The notes under the pieces were generated by a model, which saw only the letters and a list, made by a program, of their open reading frames with translations, had not been told where the DNA came from and ran no database searches. From a virus, in IMG/VR virus record IMGVR_UViG_3300022928_001002, positions 1 through 32,359 of that record: 32,359 bases of DNA. One strand, written 5' to 3'. Position 1 is the stretch's first letter. Each line of letters starts with the position of its first letter. Positions 20,236 through 28,283 of the stretch are shown one piece after another. The position numbers and the translations under genes were made by a program.

Positions 20236-21078
20236 ATGTCAGCAATAACTGTGGTAACAACATTTCACCCAGCAGGGTTAACAACATATGGACAAAGATT
20301 TTTAGATAGTTTTGCAGCAAAGGTTGACAAACGTATTAAATTATTAGTGTATGCAGAAGATTGTAAACCAATTAATCCCGATCCAAGTCGTATTGAAATA
20401 CTTGATGCCCGAACAGCACTTCCAAAATTAAATGCTTTTAAAGAACGCTGGAAAGATGTACCCAAGGCAAACGGTATTCCGCCGGATGATATTAAAGCAA
20501 GGCGTCCTAGAGATTGGAACAAAGAATTTAAATGGAACGCTGTACGCTTTGCTAATAAGACATATGCAGTGTATGACGCTTGTGAACGTAGCAAAGGATG
20601 GTGTGTATGGATGGATGCAGATAGCTTTATCCACAGTCCTTGGAGTTACGAAGAGTTTAAAGATCTACTTCCTAGCAATGCTTATATTACATATGTTGGT
20701 AGAGGTAAAGGATCTCAGACTTGGCCGGAGTGTGGGTTCTACGGTATGAATCTAAATCATCCTGTGTGTCATAGTTTCTTAGAAGACTTTGAGCGTATGT
20801 ACGAAGATGCTGAGAACGGTATCTTTACCTTAGAAGAATGGCACGACAGTTATGTGTTCGGTGAGCTACTAAAGAAGTATAGTGAATTTCCATCGCATGA
20901 TTACAGTGCAGAAATGTATCTTAAAGAAGCAAAGACTGGTGGAGGCGGACATCCGTTAATTAATGGTCCACTAGGCAAGTGGATGGACCATATGAAGGGT
21001 GTTCGTAAAGAAGAAGGTCGTAGTCGGTCAAAAGACATCATGGTAAATAGAACTGAAGACTACTGGAGTAATAAGTGA
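20236..21078 (+). CDS. GT-A-type glycosyltransferase (280 aa)
   Basis: The 280-residue protein has a Rossmann-like start (ITVVTTFHPAGLTTYGQRFL) and a DxD motif in GWCVWMDADSFI (about 121-132), which binds the metal and nucleotide-sugar donor in GT-A enzymes. Later blocks include ECGFYGMNLNHPVCHSFL and EWHDSYVFGELL. GAGGAA precedes the ATG. It forms, with the methyltransferase, a rightward pair inside a leftward glycan island, divergent from copy 1 of the GT-B proteins (39-base gap, no convincing promoter seen). The transferred sugar and acceptor are unknown. Confidence 0.75.
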   Translation: MSAITVVTTFHPAGLTTYGQRFLDSFAAKVDKRIKLLVYAEDCKPINPDPSRIEILDARTALPKLNAFKERWKDVPKANGIPPDDIKARRPRDWNKEFKWNAVRFANKTYAVYDACERSKGWCVWMDADSFIHSPWSYEEFKDLLPSNAYITYVGRGKGSQTWPECGFYGMNLNHPVCHSFLEDFERMYEDAENGIFTLEEWHDSYVFGELLKKYSEFPSHDYSAEMYLKEAKTGGGGHPLINGPLGKWMDHMKGVRKEEGRSRSKDIMVNRTEDYWSNK

Positions 21079-21611
21079 AGCCAATTTTATTTAAAGTAAT
21101 GGAAAGCATTATAGGCAATGCTAAGTGTGAATTCATTGGAGAGATCGGAACGCACAAGGGAGGTACTGCAAAACAATTTATTAATTTCTTTGCTCCTAGA
21201 GTTGAAAAACTAACGTACCATGGATATGATGTATTTGACTTTGGAATAGATAATGTTGAATTCCACAAAGGCGAACGCAATGGTAAAGCACCTGTAAAAT
21301 TAACTACTGCAAATATTACTTTTGATAAAGTTAAACGAAAACATCAAAATATAGATATTAAATTGTTTAAAGGATTTACAACTGATACCTTAGAAACTAC
21401 TATATTTGATTTTGTATATATTGACGGTGGTCATAGTTACGAAACTGTAAAGCACGATTATAGTAAAGTTAAAGACAGTAAAATTATTGTGTTTGACGAT
21501 TGCAAGATTCCCGGAGTTCGGCAAGTAATTAATGAAATTAAAGAATCTGGAATAGACGTCGAAATGGTTACTACTCCGTCAAAGCACATTTGGGCAGTTG
21601 TTAGGAATTAA
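21075..21611 (+). CDS. Class I SAM-dependent methyltransferase (Methyltransf_24-like)
   Basis: The 178-residue protein starts with GTG in a GTGA overlap with the glycosyltransferase. GEIGTHKGGTAK (23-34) is the SAM-binding glycine motif and FDFVYIDGGHSYETVKHDY (about 111-129) is the signature of the Methyltransf_24/CmcI-like group, which includes sugar O-methyltransferases. Translational coupling to a glycosyltransferase suggests methylation of the sugar that enzyme adds. It converges with the next leftward gene, overlapping it by 11 bases. Confidence 0.8.
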   Translation: MKPILFKVMESIIGNAKCEFIGEIGTHKGGTAKQFINFFAPRVEKLTYHGYDVFDFGIDNVEFHKGERNGKAPVKLTTANITFDKVKRKHQNIDIKLFKGFTTDTLETTIFDFVYIDGGHSYETVKHDYSKVKDSKIIVFDDCKIPGVRQVINEIKESGIDVEMVTTPSKHIWAVVRN

Positions 21612-22530
21612 CGTACTGCCTCATATGACGCCAGGCACTGCCGTCTTCTAGTTCACTGAACTTCCAATGAAACATACTAATACGTTCTAGCCAATGCTGT
21701 CTGTCAAACTGTTGTGGTGATTCTAACTTCTCAAATCCAAGATGTGCTACTTCGGCACATTGACTTTTAGTAGCGTCTGTAATAAATGCGCTGTATCCCA
21801 TAATAATAGGTCCAACAATGCTACTGCTATTATGATTAACAACAGCATGACAATTTTGTAAATCTTCTACTATTGTTCGGTTAATAGGGCTTACGGTAAC
21901 ATGTTTAATTTGATTTAATAATCGCTGTATTTGAGGAGATCTTCTATTAGTTTGATTATCACTAGGATGCAATCTTACAATAATAGGTCTGTCAGAATGC
22001 ACTCGTATTTTCTTACAAGTATCTAAAAGCCATGTATCTAAATTTACCTTACCCATGCTCCATCCGCCGTTGCGTTGAGCACAAATAAGAATATGCCTAC
22101 CGCTAACTTTTGTATCTTCTATTTTGATGTTTAAGTCTTTAGATATTTGTTGCCAACGACTAGAGTCTATACTATCATCAAAATAGTTTCCTGTATTAGG
22201 AAACACTCCATCAAAACTGTATCTTAAATAATGGTGGTTGTTTTGATTATTAGCGTAAAGAAATAAATTAGAATCAGCAGTACATACGTGTGTATTGTCA
22301 GTGCGATCAATTACACGCTGTCTTAATTGTAAGTGAGGTAAATTTTTTCCGTGCTCGTGCTGCCAACCTTGTATCATGCCTACATCACAATGCTGTAAAT
22401 TAAATCCCCGATGTAATATTCCTGTATCGCCTGCTGCATTTACACCTTGTGTAAATTTTTTTAAGATATTAAATTTTTCTTCGCTTTTGTTTTTAGCAGG
22501 AATTACATTGTAATAACTAACGACCTTCAT
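21601..22530 (-). CDS. KpsC/KpsS-like GT-B glycosyltransferase (copy 2)
   Basis: The 309-residue protein has the same plan as the other copies: RHILICAQRNGGWSMGK (about 145-161) opens the second domain, IIVRLHPSDNQT (183-194) replaces the RPHP motif with RLHP, CHAVVNHNSSSIVGPIIMGY carries the Ser-rich donor loop, and the C-terminal FHWKFSELEDGSAWRHMRQY is the shared ending. Its start overlaps the bifunctional glycosyltransferase by 14 bases, so the two are expressed together, probably from the late promoter at 24999. Kdo transfer is inferred. Confidence 0.75.
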   Translation of the reverse strand: MKVVSYYNVIPAKNKSEEKFNILKKFTQGVNAAGDTGILHRGFNLQHCDVGMIQGWQHEHGKNLPHLQLRQRVIDRTDNTHVCTADSNLFLYANNQNNHHYLRYSFDGVFPNTGNYFDDSIDSSRWQQISKDLNIKIEDTKVSGRHILICAQRNGGWSMGKVNLDTWLLDTCKKIRVHSDRPIIVRLHPSDNQTNRRSPQIQRLLNQIKHVTVSPINRTIVEDLQNCHAVVNHNSSSIVGPIIMGYSAFITDATKSQCAEVAHLGFEKLESPQQFDRQHWLERISMFHWKFSELEDGSAWRHMRQYVNS

Positions 22531-24217
22531 TGACTATGCTCCAAGCATACCCGTTCATCATCTCAGCTCGACTAAATTGACAATAGCTAAGATGTGCCAT
22601 TAATGCAGTCATTTCATCTTTATCTGGAATATGCAATTTTTCAACATCAGCTAGACTAGTATTGCATACCATAGACGCACAATTAGGTCCTAGTGTAATA
22701 GCAGGCTTTCCTACCATTAGTGCTTCTAGTGCTGCAATACTATTGTATGTAATTAAGCAATGAACATTTTGATCAAGAGCTGCTTCTAAAGAATTATTTG
22801 CAATTCGATCTGTACGCACCGGTTTAAGTCTAACTTCAATTGGTCGATCAGTATATTGTTTTAACTGTTCAGTTACAGATTGAATCCATTCTTCTGGACT
22901 AGGTTGATTAAATAATTTCATTACTTTGTCACTTGGCGGAACTAATAAAATTTTCTTGCCATCTCTAAACTTCTTATATTTCCAACTAAGCAATCTATCG
23001 TGCGGGCGTTCAATAATAGGTCCTAGATTTTGTAAGTTATTCTTTGTAACTCTGTGCCAACCTTTTGATTTGCTTTTACTGTTTCCAAAGTATCCAGTAT
23101 CAATGGCATAAAAATCTCTACCAGTATTCCAGCAATGGACTACTGCTTCTCTGCTGCTTTTACCAACACCTCTAATAATCAATGGTGACGATGTATTTTG
23201 TTCAGCCTCCCATGTACTTAATTTTCCGTTAACACCAATGCTTAACGCTTCTAAATATTCATCGTATACATAAGATTTATTATTGTAATTTAAATCATCG
23301 TTAAATATTGCAGCAACTTTATGTGTCTTACTTTCTTGAAATTTGTTTTGGATAATTGCCATTGCCTGTTCCTCTGTGTATCCGTAATATTGACCAGTGG
23401 GATCAATTGTTGAATATGCTAATGCTTTGATTGGTTCTTTTAAATGATCAGGCAACGTTAAATCCATAACTGTTTTAGTACCTGTACGTTCATTTACTAA
23501 TTTTACTGCTGTATTATGTTCTTCTTTTAATAGGTATTGTCTTTCGGCACGATAATATTCACTTGCATATTCACAATCATAATATTCTTTAAACCAAGGA
23601 CCACCTTCTGTGTAGTGTAAGAACTTTGGCTTGCCGTCTTTAGGTTCTTTATACCAGCCTACTAACCAATTCCATTCGTGGCTTAAACTACCTATTTCGC
23701 TATCTTTTAACCAACTAAATCTATGCAAATACTTGCCATCTATCTTTGGATCATTAACAAATTCTTTAGTAAGTACACTATTGCTAGGATGTGAACAATT
23801 GATTAACATCATACTTGACCAATTTTTACGTGGATATACTGTTTGCTTTTGCCCATCCATTTTAACTCCTTCTTTAGGAGTGTAGTCGTGATGCGCACAC
23901 ATTACAGCAAACTTATCATTGCGTTGGGCAAATAATTTTTTAACGTCTTCTAATGCCACAAAGTCACAATCAATAAACAATGCCCATCCATTAAATCCCA
24001 TCATCTCAGGTACAAGGAATCGTGTAAATGTAAATTCCGTGCTAGCTAGTTTATCTTCGTCTCTCCAATATATACGATTTCTTTCACGTAACTCTTTTTG
24101 TTTTAACGGAATAACTTCAATAGGAACACTTGCAGTCTCAAGTAAACTGTACTTGCAGGTTTGGTATGCTATATCTTCTCTGCTGTCCCAGCCTACGAAA
24201 ATCTTTAAAGGTTCCAT
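22517..24217 (-). CDS. Bifunctional glycosyltransferase: GT-A domain fused to a KpsC/KpsS-like GT-B domain
   Basis: Residues 1 to about 260 form a GT-A domain of GT8-like type: IFVGWDSREDIAYQTCKYSL (6-25) and a DxD in ALFIDCDFVAL (98-108), then EWNWLVGWY and FLHYTEGGPWF, which fits the HxxGxxKPW pattern in reduced form. Residues from about 330 form the GT-B-like part: PLIIRGVGKSS, KILLVPPSDKVMKLF, VRLKPVRTDRIAN, CLITYNSIAALEALMVGKPA and the shared ending SRAEMMNGYAWSIVN. Fusions of two glycosyltransferases often build a repeat or a linker in one protein. The gene is coupled (TAATG) to the nucleotidyltransferase-cupin gene upstream. Confidence 0.8.
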   Translation of the reverse strand: MEPLKIFVGWDSREDIAYQTCKYSLLETASVPIEVIPLKQKELRERNRIYWRDEDKLASTEFTFTRFLVPEMMGFNGWALFIDCDFVALEDVKKLFAQRNDKFAVMCAHHDYTPKEGVKMDGQKQTVYPRKNWSSMMLINCSHPSNSVLTKEFVNDPKIDGKYLHRFSWLKDSEIGSLSHEWNWLVGWYKEPKDGKPKFLHYTEGGPWFKEYYDCEYASEYYRAERQYLLKEEHNTAVKLVNERTGTKTVMDLTLPDHLKEPIKALAYSTIDPTGQYYGYTEEQAMAIIQNKFQESKTHKVAAIFNDDLNYNNKSYVYDEYLEALSIGVNGKLSTWEAEQNTSSPLIIRGVGKSSREAVVHCWNTGRDFYAIDTGYFGNSKSKSKGWHRVTKNNLQNLGPIIERPHDRLLSWKYKKFRDGKKILLVPPSDKVMKLFNQPSPEEWIQSVTEQLKQYTDRPIEVRLKPVRTDRIANNSLEAALDQNVHCLITYNSIAALEALMVGKPAITLGPNCASMVCNTSLADVEKLHIPDKDEMTALMAHLSYCQFSRAEMMNGYAWSIVNEGR

Positions 24218-24993
24218 TAATCTCTTCTCTCTATATCATCTTCTGTGAGTGTTACACCCATCCAAACTTCTACAACTCTAGCAGTTACATCGCCTATGTT
24301 AGTTGCCTTGTGCCATGTTCTATGAGGAATATCAATACTGCTTCCGGGATAGTATGTTTTAGATTTAGTATCTCCATTTTGGTACTCTAAATCCATACGT
24401 ATAATACCTTCAACAACATGCCAGTGCTCTGAGCGTTTAGAATGGCGTTGGTCGCTTAGTGCTTTGCCTGCGTCAAATTCAAGTTGTTTAACTTGCCAAC
24501 CATCGCCTTTGTCTAGCACAGTGTATCTGCCCCATGCACGTTCTGTAGTAGGTTGGCCCCATTCTTTAAGAATCCAACTACTTGAATTTTTCTTATCCTG
24601 GCCGCCTACTCCGTAAGCAAAACTAACTTGGCCTTCGTCATAGTAATGGCGCTCTTCAGGAACATTACCTTGCTTGCGATCGCCACCGTTAGCAAATATA
24701 ACTCGTAGATCAGGATCGTAGTCTCGGTCTCTTAACACTTGTTCAATTGCATTTGATGCTGTTCCGTCACTATCGTCAAATGCAATTACTTCGTCTACCA
24801 TTGACAAATTGCCAACAATGGCAGCACGTTCTTGCCAAGGCATAAAAGGACGACCCTTCTTTTGAGTAAGCCAATTATCGGAATTTAATCCAACTACTAA
24901 ACGATCGCCTAGTGCTTTTGCTGCTTTGAAGTAGGCAAGGTGCCCGCTATGTAAAGGGTCAAACCCTCCTGTGACTAATACTACATTGTTCAT
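24217..24993 (-). CDS. Nucleotidyltransferase fused to a phosphomannose-isomerase-type cupin
   Basis: The N-terminal half (1 to about 130) is a cytidylyltransferase-like domain: GGFDPLHSGHLAYFKAAKAL (9-28, HSGH motif) and GLNSDNWLTQKKGRPFMPW, as in RfaE/TagD-type sugar nucleotidyltransferases. From about 150 the protein matches the type II phosphomannose isomerase cupin found at the end of ManC: AWGRYTVLDKG, WQVKQLEFDAGKALSDQRHS, EHWHVVEG and SIDIPHRTWHKATN. ManC itself has a different (GT-A-fold) nucleotidyltransferase, so this combination is unusual. It would make an activated sugar for the glycosyltransferases that follow. A late promoter lies directly in front. Confidence 0.82.
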   Translation of the reverse strand: MNNVVLVTGGFDPLHSGHLAYFKAAKALGDRLVVGLNSDNWLTQKKGRPFMPWQERAAIVGNLSMVDEVIAFDDSDGTASNAIEQVLRDRDYDPDLRVIFANGGDRKQGNVPEERHYYDEGQVSFAYGVGGQDKKNSSSWILKEWGQPTTERAWGRYTVLDKGDGWQVKQLEFDAGKALSDQRHSKRSEHWHVVEGIIRMDLEYQNGDTKSKTYYPGSSIDIPHRTWHKATNIGDVTARVVEVWMGVTLTEDDIERRD

Positions 24994-24998
24994 GTAGA

Positions 24999-25006
24999 TA
25001 TTTATA
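24999..25006 (-). promoter_or_regulatory. T4-type late promoter box, 5 bases before a start codon
   Basis: Leftward TATAAATA, then TCTAC and ATG (24993). The predicted transcription start is the A of the ATG. It puts the nucleotidyltransferase-cupin gene, the bifunctional glycosyltransferase and GT-B copy 2 under late control. The sequence from octamer to start codon differs in one base from that at 1684-1699 on the other strand. Confidence 0.7.
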
Positions 25007-25055
25007 TGCGTAGTTTATATAAATTATTTTTTATGAAAATTATTTTCTACAAGTT

Positions 25056-25592
25056 TCATTTTTTAAAAACCAATCCGTATTTTTTAAAAAATTTACGTTT
25101 CATTGAACTCTTTTTTCTAAGTTCTTTTGTTAGTCTTTGATTAAAAGTAAATCCGTATTTTTCAAATATTGCTATCCAGTATTCTTCCGTATTGCAGTTT
25201 ACATGATGATGCCCTGGAGTATTAGGAGGAGCAAATGTCATGCAAACAGTTTTTCCTGAAGAAAAAGTTTGCATAAAATTATCTAGATATTTTTCTTCCA
25301 CATGCTCAACAAACTCACAACTCCAAACTAAATCGAAACTTTTATCAAATGTCAAAGGGCCGTTTGTATAATCGTGTATGCAAACTTTATTTGGATTTTT
25401 TCTTTCAACTTTAAAGTCTCCATCTACTCCTTGCACATCATATCCCAACGATAACGCTTCGTCAAGCATGCCTCCTGGACCGCAACCAATATCTAAATAA
25501 GATGTAGCACCAGCTTTTTTAAAATACTCTAAAATGTTTTTATCGATGTGAGTTATGCCGCAATGGCCTCCTAAATGTGTTGGTAAATTCAT
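25056..25592 (-). CDS. Class I SAM-dependent methyltransferase (178 aa)
   Basis: ATG 25592 (MNLPTHLGGHCGITHIDKNI) is preferred over 25616 because AAGGAAG precedes it and it forms an ATGA overlap with the upstream gene. The 178-residue protein shows SYLDIGCGPGGMLDEAL (SAM-binding motif I, about 33-49), VQGVDGDF (motif II) and DLVWSCEFVEHVEEKYLDN, typical of Methyltransf_11/23-type enzymes. A basic tail ends the protein. It is the last gene of the leftward transcript from the gp32/uvsX side before the late promoter at 24999. Substrate unknown; its place among glycosyltransferases suggests sugar methylation. Confidence 0.82.
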   Translation of the reverse strand: MNLPTHLGGHCGITHIDKNILEYFKKAGATSYLDIGCGPGGMLDEALSLGYDVQGVDGDFKVERKNPNKVCIHDYTNGPLTFDKSFDLVWSCEFVEHVEEKYLDNFMQTFSSGKTVCMTFAPPNTPGHHHVNCNTEEYWIAIFEKYGFTFNQRLTKELRKKSSMKRKFFKKYGLVFKK

Positions 25593-26497
25593 AATACTTC
25601 CTTTAAATGACTCCACATCAAGCCGTTTGTAATTTCTTCATTATTCCAAATTGTGTATGCAATTTTATTACACCAAGTACTTATGTCAATATTATAATCC
25701 AGGGATTCAATTTTCGATAAATCCTTGTGTCCTATATCATATGCACTTGAGGTAGAACTTAATGTAAAAATAGGGATTCCTTTTTCAACTGCTTCAACTG
25801 CACTATTACTGCTATAGGTAACAACACAATATGCATTATTTAGATCTTCTTCTAATCCTTTGCCGCCATTTAATGTAGTCGTAGAATTATAATTTTTACT
25901 AACACTTATATTTTTATATGCATTGTTTAAATTCTCTTCTAACGCATAAAAAGTTTTTGCACCAACCGGATGAGGTCTAACTACAATAGGTCTGTCAGTA
26001 TACCGTCTAATAATTTTAATTTGCTCAATTATATAACTATCGAACGAATTGTATCCTGCATTATACATTTCTATTAATGCACTGTCTTTCTCTAATTGTC
26101 CCATTATAAGAATACTGTCTCCAGGACTATTCCAGTCAGCAAAAGATATGCCTGTATCTTTTTGTATTTTGTTCCAGCGATAATCATCTACATTGTTATT
26201 GTTAAAATTACCAATGCCGTTTTTATAACTGGTCCAGCCCCAACGTTTATAATTTGGCAGTTGTCTTACCGCACCCTCTTCGCATACTAAAAAAGGTTTG
26301 TTAGAATCCAGTATAAATTTATAGATAGGGTTAAGTTTATTATTAAGATAAGGGTTATAAATGTTAAACTGCACATATACATCTATATTAGCAGAAGTAT
26401 ATCTATTAGAGGTCATTAATGTATCCGGGCTAAATCCTTTTGCCCAACCTTCTAAAATTTTTCCTTTGTTTAATTTTTTAGTATTAAAAATTATCAT
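25589..26497 (-). CDS. KpsC/KpsS-like GT-B glycosyltransferase (copy 3)
   Basis: The 302-residue protein has GDSILIMGQLEKDSALIEMY (about 125-144), the PIVVRPHPVGAKTF motif (170-183), CVVTYSSNSAVEAVEKGIPI with the Ser-rich donor loop, a SSTSSAYDIG segment like the AYDVG of copy 1, and the shared ending YTIWNNEEITNGLMWSHL. It is the copy most similar to copy 1 by eye. Its base composition is the most AT-rich in the island. The start overlaps the preceding glycosyltransferase by 14 bases and the end overlaps the methyltransferase in ATGA form. Confidence 0.75.
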   Translation of the reverse strand: MIIFNTKKLNKGKILEGWAKGFSPDTLMTSNRYTSANIDVYVQFNIYNPYLNNKLNPIYKFILDSNKPFLVCEEGAVRQLPNYKRWGWTSYKNGIGNFNNNNVDDYRWNKIQKDTGISFADWNSPGDSILIMGQLEKDSALIEMYNAGYNSFDSYIIEQIKIIRRYTDRPIVVRPHPVGAKTFYALEENLNNAYKNISVSKNYNSTTTLNGGKGLEEDLNNAYCVVTYSSNSAVEAVEKGIPIFTLSSTSSAYDIGHKDLSKIESLDYNIDISTWCNKIAYTIWNNEEITNGLMWSHLKEVL

Positions 26498-27143
26498 TTA
26501 ACAAAGTTTTAATTAATTTATCACCGTGATTAGAAATCCAATCTTTGTATAACTTTCGATCAGTTTCCATATTAGAATTAACTTGGTTATAAGTTTCATC
26601 TAAAGATGTTTTTCCTGTTGACCAGTGTACGTGTTCAACTACAATATCTTCACGTAATACAATACAATTTAATCCTTCGCCGATGTATTGCCAGCTGTCA
26701 TCTAAGAAAAAATGTTTAGTAGCAGGATGCCCAAACCAACCAACTGCTCTTACTAAATCTCCGCCACAAACAGGATGTGTGGGCAAATGTTTCTTTTTCT
26801 GTTTACCTAAGTCATCAGGATGGGCAATTTTACGTAAGCCTGCTTCTTCAACAAGCTGTTTGTCCCAGTAGTTAGTACGAGGAACAATATCATCTGCTCC
26901 TAATCCGTACCAATCTTCGTTAGGATACTTATGAAACATTTCTTCCATTGCTGCTTTAAGTCCTTCCCTAGGACCAACAACTACTTCAAATGTATTAGGA
27001 TAATCTAACGCAAGATATTCTTCTAACTTAGGATCATCGTCGTCTAATCTAACGTAGACTTTGCTACTGCCTTTAGTTGCAATATATGCTTCTATAAATC
27101 TTTTTAAGTTGTGAGGACGACCTCTAGTTGGTAAACTCCACAT
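26484..27143 (-). CDS. GT-A/GT2-like glycosyltransferase (219 aa)
   Basis: The 219-residue protein begins MWSLPTRGRPHNLKRFIEAY, a common start of phage-encoded GT2-like enzymes, and has VYVRLDDDDPKLEEYL (29-44) and WYGLGADDIVPRTNYWD (about 78-94), where the second Asp pair fits the DxD motif. It then has HPVCGGDLVRAVGWFG and a C-terminal FLDDSWQYIGEGLN. No membrane segment is seen, so it is probably cytoplasmic. It is coupled to the GT25 gene (TAATG) and overlaps copy 3 by 14 bases. Confidence 0.75.
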   Translation of the reverse strand: MWSLPTRGRPHNLKRFIEAYIATKGSSKVYVRLDDDDPKLEEYLALDYPNTFEVVVGPREGLKAAMEEMFHKYPNEDWYGLGADDIVPRTNYWDKQLVEEAGLRKIAHPDDLGKQKKKHLPTHPVCGGDLVRAVGWFGHPATKHFFLDDSWQYIGEGLNCIVLREDIVVEHVHWSTGKTSLDETYNQVNSNMETDRKLYKDWISNHGDKLIKTLLNDNF

Positions 27144-27829
27144 TATAATAACCCCGGGTTTGCTGTTAAACTTGCAGTACTGATATTGTTACCTTCTGCA
27201 TAAAATGGATGCAATCTTGCTATAGTCGGCACTGTAGTCTTAAGATTAACTATCCTTGAATTAATTTGTTGATCTGCAGGACGATGACCGTTTACATTAA
27301 TAAAATTAATAAGTTTTTTAGCAGCGTGAGGCTTTATTATATAAGAGTATGCACCTTTAAAATAATCTCTTAATCCGTATTTTACTACCTTTATAGGATT
27401 ATTAGTATAATCTTCTACAGTTACTTTTAGATCTTTTTCTAAATCTAAATCACTATTATAAGTTCTGCTATACGGATCCAGTCTATCTAATTTTAGTACA
27501 TCATCAAACTGATCTAATAATAGCGGATCAATCGGTCGTATTAAGTAACCGTCATGTTCTAGAATAACAATAGGTTCATTTAACTCTATACACTTTTGCC
27601 AAAGATAGTAATGGCTAAAAAAACATCCAACTACACCTAGTCTATCTTTTTTAAATTTTCCGTGTTTTTTTATATTTGTGTTCTTGTAATGAAACTCTGC
27701 ATCATTGCCGTTTATTGCTTTAAAATATTCAGGGCGAAGTCCATATTTTACAGCTTGAAGCAAACATTCTTCTGCCATTTGACAAGAATGTTTGTTTTCT
27801 TCTAAGCGAATAATAAAACTCTTGATCAC
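27143..27829 (-). CDS. GT25-type LPS glycosyltransferase
   Basis: The 228-residue protein fits the GT25 family of lipo-oligosaccharide galactosyl/glucosyl transferases: SFIIRLEENKHSCQMAEECL at the N-terminus, GVVGCFFSHYYLWQKCIELN (65-84, the G-x-GC-x-x-SH motif) and PIVILEHDGYLIRPI, where the usual EDD is replaced by EHDG. It then has GAYSYIIKPHAAKKLI (about 160-175). The start is GTG in a GTGA overlap with uvsY, so translation is coupled to a recombination gene. The changed acidic motif could alter metal binding. Confidence 0.8.
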   Translation of the reverse strand: MIKSFIIRLEENKHSCQMAEECLLQAVKYGLRPEYFKAINGNDAEFHYKNTNIKKHGKFKKDRLGVVGCFFSHYYLWQKCIELNEPIVILEHDGYLIRPIDPLLLDQFDDVLKLDRLDPYSRTYNSDLDLEKDLKVTVEDYTNNPIKVVKYGLRDYFKGAYSYIIKPHAAKKLINFINVNGHRPADQQINSRIVNLKTTVPTIARLHPFYAEGNNISTASLTANPGLL

Positions 27830-28281
27830 AGACTTGCGTCTTCCATTCCTGCTACACGTAGTTTAACTACGTTTGTAATCTGCCATTGCTTTTGATCAAG
27901 TGCTTTAAGAACGCCTAACCACTTGTTGCGCATTAGTGCAAATTCGTTAATAATCTTTTCATAGTCAACAACATCTGCTTCGCCATCGACATAACGTTCT
28001 ACGTCACGACTTGACAAAGCACGTTGATAGTTTTCAAGATATTTTTTAAAATACGAGCTACGCAACCTACGTAGCTCGATATTTAAATAGTTGAGGATAG
28101 CTTCAATCTCTTGAAGTTGATTAAAGCGTTGTTCAACAATGCCTGGCATTTCAGCCGCCGCACGTTCTACATTACCTTTGAGTTTTACCTCTTGTTTTGC
28201 AGATAACAATTCGTTTTCATAATGCGCTACTGCATCAGGAATTTTAGAAATGTCACGCGATACGTCTGAATACCAGCCCAT
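27826..28281 (-). CDS. uvsY: UvsY recombination mediator
   Basis: UvsY loads the UvsX recombinase on gp32-coated single-stranded DNA. The 151-residue protein is almost all helical and highly charged, with EAILNYLNIELRRLRSSYFK (60-79) and ALMRNKWLGVLKALDQKQWQ, patterns of the UvsY family as I know it. T4 UvsY is 137 residues. Position supports the call: it lies on the same transcript downstream of gp32 and uvsX, separated by a small acidic gene. It shares a GTGA overlap with a glycosyltransferase gene. Confidence 0.82.
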   Translation of the reverse strand: MGWYSDVSRDISKIPDAVAHYENELLSAKQEVKLKGNVERAAAEMPGIVEQRFNQLQEIEAILNYLNIELRRLRSSYFKKYLENYQRALSSRDVERYVDGEADVVDYEKIINEFALMRNKWLGVLKALDQKQWQITNVVKLRVAGMEDASL

Positions 28282-28283
28282 TA

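Noticed and set aside
19345-27829. The glycan island as an integrated mobile element or prophage of another phage
   Set aside because: No integrase, transposase, att-like repeats or tRNA borders are seen, and the genes are coupled into the core recombination operon.
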